Of a stretch of DNA of 24,111 bases, positions 1 to 8,994 are shown one piece after another; positions within the stretch are counted from its first letter, which is position 1; each line of letters begins with the position of its first letter. The translations under genes were made by a program, and so were the position numbers. The notes below the pieces were generated by a model. That model was given only the letters and a program-made list of their open reading frames with translations, searched no databases and was not told the origin of the DNA. Source of the DNA: CAZLGM01 sp964623625 (lineage in GTDB: Bacteria > Desulfobacterota > Desulfobulbia > Desulfobulbales > Desulfocapsaceae); contig CAZUUJ010000057.1 of assembly GCA_964623625.1 (NCBI GenBank), forward strand, positions 1 through 24,111, given 5' to 3'.

Positions 1-9
1 AGAAAGGAG

Positions 10-122
10 GGTAAGTGATCACAGCAACTCCATCTTTTCACGGTCGTGACTGCCCACATAGGTTTGCGGCTATAGCGAGCAGCCACCCCTGTAAAAACCT
101 GGAGCCGCTGTGATCACTTACC
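10..122. repeat. Short element with long terminal inverted repeats (MITE-like)
   Basis: Seen: a perfect 16-bp inverted repeat, GGTAAGTGATCACAGC at 10-25 and its reverse complement at 107-122. It extends inward to about 23 bp (10-32 against 100-122) with two mismatches. The 67-bp interior contains the small palindromes TCACGGTCGTGA (37-48) and GCTATAGC, and no open reading frame. The arms could fold into a long hairpin on either strand. No flanking target duplication is obvious. A miniature transposable element or a strong transcriptional barrier ahead of the array would both fit; the family is not recognised. Confidence 0.6.
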
Positions 123-184
123 GTGTTAATCTCTATAAACCGGCCAGTTATTAACAGTGTGTTTGGTCGCAAAGGAATAGCGTC
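123..184 (+). promoter_or_regulatory. Leader of the nine-gene array with ribosome binding site
   Basis: This stretch lies between the inverted-repeat element and the first gene, so the array promoter is expected here or inside the element. TTAATC (126-131) and TTATTA (148-153) are 16 bp apart and only weakly resemble -35 and -10 boxes. AAAGGA (171-176) lies 8 nt before the ATG at 185 and is a good Shine-Dalgarno sequence that fixes the start of the first gene. Confidence 0.4.
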
Positions 185-1591
185 ATGTCCAAAATCAGAC
201 GCCGCCTTTTGGTTTTTATCACGGGGCTGTTTCTGCTCCTGATTCTGCTTGAAGTTTCCTTACGCGTTGTCGGATCCATTTATGCCTATCTGGCTGAACC
301 GGAAATCGTCACCAAGAGCGAATCGCATACTACAATTTTATCCGTTGGCGATTCGGTGACTTTCGGTCTTGGCGCTGAGCGGGAGTTTTCTTATCCGGCA
401 CAGTTGGAAGGGCTGCTCAACGAATCGACTGCTTCCGGGTTATTCCGTGTCATCAACAGAGGTGTCCCCGGCCAGAACAGCGCCAAACTGCTGTTGAATC
501 TCGAGCGGCAGCTCAAACAGATCCAACCCGATATCGTCACCGTGCTGATCGGCGCCCAGAATCAGGTCAACTACTTTGGTTACCGGGACTTTCTTAAACA
601 GTCAAATAGAGGACATCTCGATATCAAGCTGGATATTCATGATCGGCTCGATAGGTTTAAAATCTATAAATTTACCCGATTGCTGTTCATTGAGTCCTTT
701 AAAGCTGTGCAATGGGTTTCCAGACCGAGGCCGGAAGGACTCAAAGCTCCACCGAAAAAGGAGGGCACCTATGGCGGTAACAATCCTGGAGCCCAATCAC
801 AGCCGAATTCTGCTGCTGACTGCTCGAGTGCCAAGCAGTTAAATCGACAGGGAAAATATGACCAGGTGTTGAAGCTTGTCCGCCGACTAGATGAGGCGAA
901 ACATGCGGAATCGACCTGTTATTTCCTGGCCGGCAACATCTATCGTGAGAGAATGCAATATGACAGGGCCATAGGATGGTTTGAAAAGGGGGTTACATCC
1001 GATCCGGAAGATTTTCAGAATTATGACGGGCTGGCCCAATCATATATTGAGCAGTTTCACTTAGACAAGGCCATGTACTGGTGGCAGCAGGGTTTTGAAA
1101 ATGCCCGATCGTCCTCATTGCGCCCCAACAGCTATGTCTCCATCGGGGAAGCGTTCAAGATCACACATAATATTCCTGGGGCAATCAAATTCTTTGAACA
1201 GGAGGTCAAACGCAGACGTTTTACCAACGACGATCTGTATTCCCGGGCCAGAGAGACATTGATGGTTCTTAAGAACAGATCCATTGACCAGGAGATCTAT
1301 CGCTGGATTGAAGCGGATATCAGAAAAGTTGTCGATCTTTGCCAGAAGTTCAATGCATTGGTTGTTCTCCAGGGCTATCCGTATGAACCGAAAATAGAAT
1401 CGATCTATAAAAAGGTCGCCGCTGATAGGGGAATTCCTCTGGTCGAGCATTTACCTTCCTTTCAGCCGTTCGTGACCAAAAGCGGGTACAGTCAGGAGTA
1501 CTTTGTTCCGGACGGTCATCCAAATGGTAAGGGCTATGGGCTGATGGCTCAAAATATTAAAAAGGTGCTGCTGGAAAAAGTGATTCAATAA
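185..1591 (+). CDS. Membrane-anchored SGNH/GDSL hydrolase with inserted TPR domain, array copy 1
   Basis: 468 residues, not matched to a named protein. Residues about 8-23 form one hydrophobic anchor followed by LEVSLRVVG, so the rest should lie in the periplasm. The first half of an SGNH hydrolase follows: nucleophile block GDSVTFG (Ser57), an NRG block near 91-93 and GAQN at 123-126. A linker (about 170-210) leads to TPR-like helical repeats (about 211-345), then the second SGNH half with LQGYPYEP and PDGHPN (Asp443, His445). Cys213 and Cys245 form the pair found in all copies. SGNH enzymes are esterases or acyltransferases; action on a cell-surface polysaccharide is inferred from the neighbouring glycan genes. 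The start has a clear ribosome site. The stop overlaps the next start (TAATG), which suggests coupled translation. Confidence 0.85.
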   Translation: MSKIRRRLLVFITGLFLLLILLEVSLRVVGSIYAYLAEPEIVTKSESHTTILSVGDSVTFGLGAEREFSYPAQLEGLLNESTASGLFRVINRGVPGQNSAKLLLNLERQLKQIQPDIVTVLIGAQNQVNYFGYRDFLKQSNRGHLDIKLDIHDRLDRFKIYKFTRLLFIESFKAVQWVSRPRPEGLKAPPKKEGTYGGNNPGAQSQPNSAADCSSAKQLNRQGKYDQVLKLVRRLDEAKHAESTCYFLAGNIYRERMQYDRAIGWFEKGVTSDPEDFQNYDGLAQSYIEQFHLDKAMYWWQQGFENARSSSLRPNSYVSIGEAFKITHNIPGAIKFFEQEVKRRRFTNDDLYSRARETLMVLKNRSIDQEIYRWIEADIRKVVDLCQKFNALVVLQGYPYEPKIESIYKKVAADRGIPLVEHLPSFQPFVTKSGYSQEYFVPDGHPNGKGYGLMAQNIKKVLLEKVIQ

Positions 1592-3063
1592 TGGAAAAGG
1601 TGAAATCCCGCATAATTGTTTTTCTGGCAGGCATTGTCGTCTTCCTGGTGATTATCGAGATATCTCTTCGGGTTGTCGGCTCGTTTTATGCCGGTCTCTC
1701 TGAATCGGATAAAATCGATACGGCGCAAACCGGAAAACAACAAGTCACCATCCTGTCCATAGGCGATTCAGTCACTTTCGGTATTGGAGCCGACCGGGAC
1801 TTCTCCTATCCGGCCCAGCTTGAAAAATTGCTCAATGAGTCTGGCTCCAACAAAAATTTTTCGGTGATCAATCGGGGATGGCCGGCCCAGAATTCAGCTC
1901 AGTTGCTCATGCGGCTGGAGAGCTGGCTCAAAGAATTTAATCCCGATATAGTTACAGTCTTGATCGGCGCCCAGAACCAGGCCAACTACTTCGGATATCA
2001 GGAGTTTTTGGAGAAATCCGGCCGCAAGAAGCGAGGAATGCTGCTGCAGCTCCATGATTGGCTTGATCGAATCAGGATCTATAAATTTATCCGGCTCATT
2101 GTGCGGGACAGCCGGGCCGCCAGAGTGGAGGCTGAGAAATCACCATCCCTGCCGACATATCGTTCGCTTGAAAAGGTGGGTGAATATCCGGGAGAATTTG
2201 AGTCGGTCAAGGATCTGGTCCCCCAAACGCCTGAGCAGACACGCCAGGTCCAGCGGCGGATGTTTGCTCGGATGAACAAAAGCCGACCACCGACCCCGGA
2301 ATGCGTTGAAGGACTCCAATATTATCAGCAGGGCGATGTCGATAAAGCCTTGAAGACCATTCTGAGCGTTGCCGAAAAAAAAGAAGTTGAGTCAGAATGT
2401 TATAATATTATCGGTTCAATTCAGATGGAGCAGCAGCAGTATGACAAAGCCATCGGCTGGTTTAAAAAAGGGATAGATAACGATCCTACCCTGTTTGCCA
2501 ATTATGAGGGCATTGGTCAGTCTCTTCGGGCCCAGGACAAGGTGAAAGAGGCTATTGTCTGGTTTAAAAAGGGGTTTCGACATGCCCGCTATGAAACCCT
2601 GTACGAGTTGTGTTATGTGGGAATAAGCGAGTCATTCAGAATGCTGGGCGATTATGAGGGAGCGGTTGCCTTTTTTGAGCAGGAGGTCAAGCGGGAACCG
2701 CTGGTTGACGACTATATCCATGCTCTGGCAGGCGATTATCTGTCGATGTTTAAAAAGCGGGGTCGCGACCGGGATGTACGCCGGTGGGTAGAGGCCGATA
2801 TTGAAGAAATTATCCGAATCTGCAACCGGTACAGGGCCAAAGTCATTCTCCAGAACTATCCCTTTCAGCCGGCCCTGGATCCGGTTTTCAGGGGCATTGC
2901 CAACCGGCTTGGCATCCCTTATGTCGATCACCAGTCCACTTTTGAGCCCTATGTTGACAGTAGAAGAAATCGCAGTGATAAAGTATTCGTACCCGATGGC
3001 CACCCCAACGCCAGAGGATATCACATGATGGCCAGCAACATCTTGAAGGTACTTCAACTCTGA
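1591..3063 (+). CDS. SGNH hydrolase-TPR paralog, array copy 2
   Basis: 490 residues with the same layout as its neighbours: anchor about 8-24, GDSVTFG with Ser60, NRGWPAQN, GAQN at 126-129, TPR block from about 236, and PDGHPN with Asp469 and His471. The linker between the first SGNH half and the TPR block is longer than in copy 1 (about 175-235), is rich in charged residues and Pro, and contains GEYPGEF. The cysteine pair is Cys238/Cys270. The ATG overlaps the stop of copy 1 by one base. A 58-bp gap follows before copy 3, one of the larger gaps in the array. Catalytic blocks are intact; the substrate is unknown. Confidence 0.85.
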   Translation: MEKVKSRIIVFLAGIVVFLVIIEISLRVVGSFYAGLSESDKIDTAQTGKQQVTILSIGDSVTFGIGADRDFSYPAQLEKLLNESGSNKNFSVINRGWPAQNSAQLLMRLESWLKEFNPDIVTVLIGAQNQANYFGYQEFLEKSGRKKRGMLLQLHDWLDRIRIYKFIRLIVRDSRAARVEAEKSPSLPTYRSLEKVGEYPGEFESVKDLVPQTPEQTRQVQRRMFARMNKSRPPTPECVEGLQYYQQGDVDKALKTILSVAEKKEVESECYNIIGSIQMEQQQYDKAIGWFKKGIDNDPTLFANYEGIGQSLRAQDKVKEAIVWFKKGFRHARYETLYELCYVGISESFRMLGDYEGAVAFFEQEVKREPLVDDYIHALAGDYLSMFKKRGRDRDVRRWVEADIEEIIRICNRYRAKVILQNYPFQPALDPVFRGIANRLGIPYVDHQSTFEPYVDSRRNRSDKVFVPDGHPNARGYHMMASNILKVLQL

Positions 3064-3121
3064 GAAAGCAGGAACCAGCATTCAACTGTTGCAGGAAATT
3101 CATGGTCACAGGAGTTAAAAA

Positions 3122-4516
3122 GTGAGAAAAACAGCAGGCAGACTGGGCGTTTTTATTATTGGTCTTGTACTTTGCCTGGCCGTTCTGGAAATCGCTCTTC
3201 GAGTTGTTGGTTCTGTTTATTCCCATTTAGCCGAAAAGGATACGGCCGTACAGTATGCTGACAGGACAACCATTTTAGCAATCGGCGATTCAGTGACCTT
3301 TGGTATCGGTGCCCCGATCGGGTTCTCCTATCCGGCTCAACTGGAAACAATCATTAAAAAAGAAGTTCCCGATAAACAGTACACCGTTATCAATCGGGGC
3401 CGGCCCGGACAGAATACCGCCCAGATTGTGCCAAGGGTTGAAGGCTGGCTCCGCCAATTTAAACCGTCCATCGTCACCATTTTGCTCGGCGCCCAGAACC
3501 AGGTCAACTATTTCGGTTTCCACGGGTTTCTGCAAGAGGTGGATAACAACGACAAGGGCTTCTTTTTACGAACCTATGATCTGCTGGACCATATTCGGGT
3601 ATACCGATTCATCAGCCGTTTAGTCAGGGAGAAAACGGGTCCCCGGCCCGGACAGAAAAATGATACACCTGGCAGCCAACCGGCAGGAGAAATACTCACT
3701 CCCGGTTCATACGGAGACGACACAGGAACAGACAAGGCGGTTGACTGTCAAATTGGTTCGGTTCACAGGGAAAGAGGTGATTTGGAAGCCATGTTTCAGG
3801 TGATTATCCAGGCAGGTAAGGACGGGGAAATTGAGGCCGGCTGCTATAATATAGTCGGCTCAATGTATAAGGACCGCAACCAGAATGACAAGGCTGCTGA
3901 ATGGTTTAAGGCAGGTATAAAAAAAGACCCGGGACGTTTTGACAATTATGAGGAAATCGGTTGGTGGCATCTGATGCAGGCTCAACCTGAAAAGGCTCTT
4001 GTGTGGTTTAAAGAAGGTTTTTCTCTGGCTCGATCCGATACCCTGAATCCCCAGTGCTATATCGGCATTGCCCAGGCTTTTGCTGACACCGGTGATATTG
4101 AGGGAGGTATAGTCTTTTTTCGGCAGGAGAAAAAGCGGCGATCAGAGGCAGATAAAAAACAGCGCAATCTTGTCAGCGACTACCTTGTGATGTTCGAGAA
4201 TAAACGAGACAGCAAAGAAATCCATCGCTGGATTGAAGCTGATATTGAACGGCTGATAGAGCTATGTCGCCGTTATCAAACAAAAATAATACTCCAGAAT
4301 TATCCGGCTGAGCCCAAGGTCAGCTATATCTATAGAACGATTGCCGATCGTCTCGATCTTCCGTTTGTTGACCATCAGAACATTTTCAAACAATACATTC
4401 ACGGCAACAAACGCTCCAGTGAAGTTTTTGCTCCGGATGGCCACCCCAACCAAAAGGGTTATGCTATGATGGCAGAAAATCTATGGACGGTTCTTCGGGA
4501 GATTGTAACCCAATGA
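3122..4516 (+). CDS. SGNH hydrolase-TPR paralog, array copy 3
   Basis: 464 residues, starting at GTG. AGGAG about 6 nt upstream supports this start, and the N-terminus aligns with the other copies (anchor followed by LEIALRVVG). Ser57 lies in GDSVTFG, followed by NRGRPGQN, GAQN at 123-126 and PDGHPN with Asp439 and His441. The TPR block has the Cys209/Cys241 pair. The first TPR helix pair looks less canonical (ERGDLEAMFQVI instead of a DKALE-type sequence), so this copy may pack differently there. The stop overlaps the next start as ATGA. Same inferred periplasmic tailoring role as its neighbours. Confidence 0.85.
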   Translation: MRKTAGRLGVFIIGLVLCLAVLEIALRVVGSVYSHLAEKDTAVQYADRTTILAIGDSVTFGIGAPIGFSYPAQLETIIKKEVPDKQYTVINRGRPGQNTAQIVPRVEGWLRQFKPSIVTILLGAQNQVNYFGFHGFLQEVDNNDKGFFLRTYDLLDHIRVYRFISRLVREKTGPRPGQKNDTPGSQPAGEILTPGSYGDDTGTDKAVDCQIGSVHRERGDLEAMFQVIIQAGKDGEIEAGCYNIVGSMYKDRNQNDKAAEWFKAGIKKDPGRFDNYEEIGWWHLMQAQPEKALVWFKEGFSLARSDTLNPQCYIGIAQAFADTGDIEGGIVFFRQEKKRRSEADKKQRNLVSDYLVMFENKRDSKEIHRWIEADIERLIELCRRYQTKIILQNYPAEPKVSYIYRTIADRLDLPFVDHQNIFKQYIHGNKRSSEVFAPDGHPNQKGYAMMAENLWTVLREIVTQ

Positions 4517-5961
4517 GCAGGTTCAAGAGCCGCATAGCCACAGTTGCCGTTGGAATCTGTATCTGTCTGATTGTGCTCGAGGTGTCCCTTCGGGCTGTCG
4601 GTTTCGTGTATGGCAGATTGTCGGAATCGGGTGGCAAAGCAGGAGATGCGGATAAAAAAACAGTTCTCTGTGTAGGTGATTCGGTTACCTTTGGGATTGG
4701 CGCCACCAGGGAGCTGTCCTATCCGGCCCAACTACAATCTCTACTAGACAAATCCTTTTCCGGATCAAATGAGAAATACAATGTGATCAATCGCGGTTGG
4801 CCAGGGCAGAATACCGCACGGCTACTGACACGGCTGGAGAGATATCTGCAGGAATTCAAACCGGATATCGTGACCATCCTTATTGGTGCTCAGAACCAGG
4901 CCAATTTCTTCGGCTATCGTCAATATATTCGGGAATCGCAGAATAAAAAGAGCGATTTCTGGCTTAGCCTTCATGACTCTCTGGACGCTATTCGCATATA
5001 TAAATTATTCAGGCTGTTGATACGGGACATGGAGAACGTACAGATAGTCAATAGCGACAGAAAGTATCTACAGCAGACGGATCTGTCGACAGTTGATTCC
5101 ATTCCCGGTGAATTAACCCAGGAGTTTGTGCTGTACGGAAAGAAAAATGATTCCATTGGCAAAACAGTTCAATGTCAGACGGCTCTGGCCCACAAAATCA
5201 AGGGAGACTACGATAAAGCACTGTCGCTGATTATCGAGGCCGCTAAAAATGGAGAAATAGAGGCCGAATGTTTCTATATCGCGGGTACCATTTACCGTGA
5301 GCGCAACCAGTATGAAATGGCAAGGTTATGGTTTTTAAAAGGAGTTGCAAGCGACCCGACCTTTTTCGGCAATTACGAAGGCATCGGAGACAGCTATCGT
5401 TATCAGGGGAGGATGAAAGAGGCAATCTCCTGGTTTAAGAAGGGATTTGAGCAGGCCCGCACAGGAACCCTACACAAACTCTGTTATGTCGGGATCAATG
5501 TCGCGTTTGAGGACAGCGGTGATATCGAAGGGGCAATCGATTTTTTCAATCAGGAGATGAAACGACGATCGAACGATGATCCCTACCTCCACAACCTTGC
5601 CAGAGACTATCTGGTGATATTTCAGAAGAACAGGGTCGACCAGGATGTCTACGGCTGGATCAAAAAAGATATCGCCAAGATCATCAGTCTGTGCAGAACG
5701 TATGAGGCTGTGCCGGTTCTGCAGAATTACCCATTTGAGCCCCTGGTCAATCCTCTGTATAAAACAATTGCACGGGTTGAGGGTGTTCTGTTTGTCGATC
5801 ATCAGATTTCGTTTAAAGGGCATGTGAAAAACGGTGTACGGAGCACGGACTATTTCGTGGCCGACGGCCATCCAAACAGCACCGGTTATCGGCTGATGGC
5901 TCAAAACCTTTACTCGGCCCTGTTGACAAAGAACCAAGACAGCAGAGATGGTTCAAGGTGA
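4513..5961 (+). CDS. SGNH hydrolase-TPR paralog, array copy 4
   Basis: 482 residues from the ATG at 4513, which overlaps the stop of copy 3 (ATGA). An in-frame ATG at 4483 would add ten residues with no counterpart in the other copies, so the internal start is preferred. Features: anchor about 9-22, Ser57 in GDSVTFG, GAQN at 125-128, Cys221/Cys253, and ADGHPN with Asp451 and His453. Ala replaces the Pro that precedes Asp in most copies. The C-terminus carries a polar tail (KNQDSRDGSR) missing from most other copies. The linker (about 172-218) is rich in Ser, Asp and Gln. Catalytic blocks are intact. Confidence 0.85.
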   Translation: MSRFKSRIATVAVGICICLIVLEVSLRAVGFVYGRLSESGGKAGDADKKTVLCVGDSVTFGIGATRELSYPAQLQSLLDKSFSGSNEKYNVINRGWPGQNTARLLTRLERYLQEFKPDIVTILIGAQNQANFFGYRQYIRESQNKKSDFWLSLHDSLDAIRIYKLFRLLIRDMENVQIVNSDRKYLQQTDLSTVDSIPGELTQEFVLYGKKNDSIGKTVQCQTALAHKIKGDYDKALSLIIEAAKNGEIEAECFYIAGTIYRERNQYEMARLWFLKGVASDPTFFGNYEGIGDSYRYQGRMKEAISWFKKGFEQARTGTLHKLCYVGINVAFEDSGDIEGAIDFFNQEMKRRSNDDPYLHNLARDYLVIFQKNRVDQDVYGWIKKDIAKIISLCRTYEAVPVLQNYPFEPLVNPLYKTIARVEGVLFVDHQISFKGHVKNGVRSTDYFVADGHPNSTGYRLMAQNLYSALLTKNQDSRDGSR

Positions 5962-7379
5962 TGAATAAAAACAGTAAACGGTTGTTCTCCTTTATCATCG
6001 GCATAGTTCTTTGTTTGATTGCCCTGGAAATTTGTCTTCGGGTTGTCGGGCTGCTGTATGCCAGGATGTCTCAAAGCGACACACTCTCAAAAACGAGGAG
6101 TAGTGAGACTGAGACCATCCTCTGTGTAGGAGATTCGGTCACCTTCGGCATCGGCGCGCCCAGAGGTCTATCCTATCCGTCTCAGTTGATGACACTGCTC
6201 AACGAATCAGGGTCCGGTAGAAAAAAAATCGTCATCAACAGGGGGTGGCCGGGACAGAATTCCACCCAGATGTTGATGAGGCTGGAGAGGTGGTTGAACG
6301 AGTTTCAACCACAAATTGTAACGATTCTCATCGGCGCCCAGAACCTGGATAATTATTACGGGTATAAACAGTTCCTGGATCGGTCAAACAAAGAGAGCCG
6401 CGGGTTTTTCTCCACTGTTCATGATTCTCTGGACAAGATCAGGGTATATAAATTTTTTCGGTTGCTGACTATTCACGCCAGACGATACTTAAGGACATCC
6501 AAACCGCAAGAAGCGATAACAAAAGCTGATATCCGGGAGGAGTGGCAGGGTGAAGAGTATCCCAATGAAGTAAAGGTCACCAGGAAAGAGCCGACCCAAG
6601 GAACTGGGGATGAGTGTTCGGAAGCGATACGGTATAAACAGCAGGGTGACAATACCAGAGCGCTGGAGAGTATATTGAGTGTCAGAGACGGCGGGGCGGT
6701 TCAACCGGGTTGTTACAATGTGCTTGGTTGGATCTATATGGAGCAGAATCAGGATGAGCTTGCCGCCAAGTGGTTTAAAAGAGGGATTGAACATGATCCG
6801 GGCCGCTTTGATAACTATGAGGGGATAGGTGAACTGCATCGGAATAAGGGTCAATGCGCAGAGGCAATAACATGGTTTGAACAGGGATTTGAACAGACCA
6901 GCTATGACAGCCTGCATGAACACAGCTATCGAGGAATCGGTCTTTGCTTTGAAGAGCTGGGACAATATGGAAGAGCAATCGAGTTCTTCTCAAAAGAGGT
7001 AAAACGAAAACCACAGGTCGATGATTATCTGCATTCACTGGCTGGGGATTATCTGGTGAAATTCCAAAGCAGCAGCAGGAAAAGAGGCCTCCATGACTGG
7101 ATAGCAGCGGATATAGAGAAGATACTGCAGATGTGTCACCGGTATAAAGCACGAACAATACTGCAAAGTTACCCCAATGTCGTTTCCATTGAACCTATTT
7201 ACCGAAGGATTGCCAAACGACACAAAATCCCCTATGTCAATCAGCAGGCGGTTTTAAAACCGTTTATTGATAGCGACGGGCGGAGAAACCCGGACTATTT
7301 TGCCCCTGACGGCCACCCCAATGAGAAAGGCTATCATCTGATGGCCCGAGAGTTATTCAAGGCTTTGCAGAAGATGTAA
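5961..7379 (+). CDS. SGNH hydrolase-TPR paralog, array copy 5
   Basis: 472 residues from the ATG at 5961, whose A is the last base of the previous stop (TGATG). An adjacent in-frame GTG at 5958 would add one residue. Anchor about 9-22, Ser59 in GDSVTFG, GAQN at 125-128, Cys219/Cys251, PDGHPN with Asp450 and His452. The residues after the GAQN block differ slightly (LDNYYGY instead of QxNYFGY), and the usual QNYP before the second SGNH half reads QSYP. This copy has slightly diverged active-site surroundings while keeping the probable catalytic residues. A 54-bp gap follows. Confidence 0.85.
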   Translation: MNKNSKRLFSFIIGIVLCLIALEICLRVVGLLYARMSQSDTLSKTRSSETETILCVGDSVTFGIGAPRGLSYPSQLMTLLNESGSGRKKIVINRGWPGQNSTQMLMRLERWLNEFQPQIVTILIGAQNLDNYYGYKQFLDRSNKESRGFFSTVHDSLDKIRVYKFFRLLTIHARRYLRTSKPQEAITKADIREEWQGEEYPNEVKVTRKEPTQGTGDECSEAIRYKQQGDNTRALESILSVRDGGAVQPGCYNVLGWIYMEQNQDELAAKWFKRGIEHDPGRFDNYEGIGELHRNKGQCAEAITWFEQGFEQTSYDSLHEHSYRGIGLCFEELGQYGRAIEFFSKEVKRKPQVDDYLHSLAGDYLVKFQSSSRKRGLHDWIAADIEKILQMCHRYKARTILQSYPNVVSIEPIYRRIAKRHKIPYVNQQAVLKPFIDSDGRRNPDYFAPDGHPNEKGYHLMARELFKALQKM

Positions 7380-7433
7380 AAGTAAAGATAAAGAGAATGT
7401 TGACTTGAGAGAAGCAGTTACAGGAAGAGAGTA

Positions 7434-8966
7434 ATGGAAAAGAACAGGGAACGTTTATTATCCTTTGTCATCGGTATTATCATTTGTCTGGTCGCGCTGG
7501 AAATCGCCCTCCGTGTTGTCGGCTCAATGTATGCCAGGATGTCGGAGACCGACAGTACACCAGACCGGACAACCACAAAAACGATTCTCTGTATCGGCGA
7601 TTCGGTCACCTTTGGTATCGGTGCACCAAGAATCCTCTCTTATCCGTCTCAACTGCAACAGTTGTTGAACCACTCAAAATCGAAAACAAACTATACCGTG
7701 ATCAACAGGGGACGCCCCGGTCAAAATTCAGCCCAACTGCTAACCCGTTTTGAGGCGCAACTGAAACAATTTCAACCGGATATCGTCACCGTTCTGATCG
7801 GCGCTCAGAATCAGTCCAATTATTTCGGATATCGGGATTATCTGAAGAACTCTGAAAACAGCGGCGGAGAGTGGCTGCTGAGTATCCATGATATACTGGA
7901 CAGAATTAAAATCTATAAGTTTACCCGCCTGTTGATTAAAGACCTGTCCCAGGGAAGGCGACCGGCTGAACAGGTGATCAAAGAAACAGGTGAACCGTAT
8001 CAGGCCGCAGGCCGCCAGTCGGAGACGGCAAAAACGGAACCAAAGTTCTATCCTCAGACCACTGGGCAGCAGCATGTAAATGCAGCCGCTCCACCGTTCC
8101 TTGGACCGCCAATGGCGGATAAAGGCTTGCAGGAGGATAAACAGGAACCCGGTCTTTATCCGAACAAGGCCGGGTTGAGATATACACCGGAGTGTGTAAC
8201 GGCAACCCGGTATAAAATCCAGGGAGACGACGATAAAGCGCTTGAGTTGATCGAGGCGGTAACCAGGAAAAAAACGGTCGAATCGGAGTGTTATGGCATG
8301 GCCGGTATGATCTATCTGGAGCGTAAGTTATATGATAAAGCGGTTTCCTGGTATGAGAAGGGGATTAAAGTCGATCCGGCCCAGTTTCGAAATTATGAGG
8401 GAATCGGCATGACGTTTCTGGAGCAGGATCGGCTGAAAGAGGCCCTTGGCTGGTTCAAGAAAGGATTTGAGTATGCCCGTTACGACAGTCTGTATGAGCT
8501 GAGCTATTCAGCCATTGCCGAAACCTTTCAGAGACTGGGTGATTATCGCGGCGCTGTGGAGTTCTTCCAAAAAGAGACGCAGCGGCAGCCGCTGGTTGAT
8601 GATTACATGCACAGCCTGGCAGGTGATTATCTCTCCATCTTTCAAACGAAGAAACGGGGGGCTAAAGTGCATGGCTGGATACGCTCGGATGTCGAAAAGA
8701 TTATCGAGCTCTGCCGTATGTACAAGGCCAGAGTCGTTCTGCAGAACTATCCGGCAGAGCCGATGATTGAGCACATTTACAGTAAAGTTGCCCGGCGCCA
8801 TGATCTTCCCTTTGTTGATCATCACTCGACTTTTAAAAAGTTTATTGGTAAAGGCGGTGTCCGCGATCCGGAATATTTTGTCCCCGACGGTCACCCCAAT
8901 GCCAAAGGATACGGTCTGATGGCCGACAATTTGCTGAAGGTTTTGAAGAAGTCTTATTTGCAGTAA
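7434..8966 (+). CDS. SGNH hydrolase-TPR paralog with extended linker, array copy 6
   Basis: 510 residues. AGGAAGAGAG just upstream of the ATG supports the start. Anchor about 9-22, Ser57 in GDSVTFG, NRGRPGQN, GAQN at 123-126, Cys254/Cys286, PDGHPN with Asp485 and His487. The distinguishing feature is the linker between the first SGNH half and the TPR block: about 80 residues (171-252) rich in Pro, Gln, Gly and Lys, roughly 40 more than in copy 1. It looks disordered and could act as a spacer or a cell-wall-spanning tether. The remaining TPR and C-terminal regions follow the family pattern closely. Confidence 0.85.
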   Translation: MEKNRERLLSFVIGIIICLVALEIALRVVGSMYARMSETDSTPDRTTTKTILCIGDSVTFGIGAPRILSYPSQLQQLLNHSKSKTNYTVINRGRPGQNSAQLLTRFEAQLKQFQPDIVTVLIGAQNQSNYFGYRDYLKNSENSGGEWLLSIHDILDRIKIYKFTRLLIKDLSQGRRPAEQVIKETGEPYQAAGRQSETAKTEPKFYPQTTGQQHVNAAAPPFLGPPMADKGLQEDKQEPGLYPNKAGLRYTPECVTATRYKIQGDDDKALELIEAVTRKKTVESECYGMAGMIYLERKLYDKAVSWYEKGIKVDPAQFRNYEGIGMTFLEQDRLKEALGWFKKGFEYARYDSLYELSYSAIAETFQRLGDYRGAVEFFQKETQRQPLVDDYMHSLAGDYLSIFQTKKRGAKVHGWIRSDVEKIIELCRMYKARVVLQNYPAEPMIEHIYSKVARRHDLPFVDHHSTFKKFIGKGGVRDPEYFVPDGHPNAKGYGLMADNLLKVLKKSYLQ

Positions 8967-8994
8967 ACATTTTCACAAGATGCAGGAGCGGTGA

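Noticed and set aside
2632..3081. Long antisense ORFs under the array (for example 2632-3081, 6489-6965 and 9226-9789, all minus)
   Set aside because: They mirror conserved coding blocks of the paralogs, recur at equivalent places and lack family motifs and ribosome sites.
4483..4512. Earlier in-frame ATG for array copy 4
   Set aside because: The ten extra residues overlap copy 3 and have no counterpart in other copies; the ATGA overlap at 4513 gives the family N-terminus.
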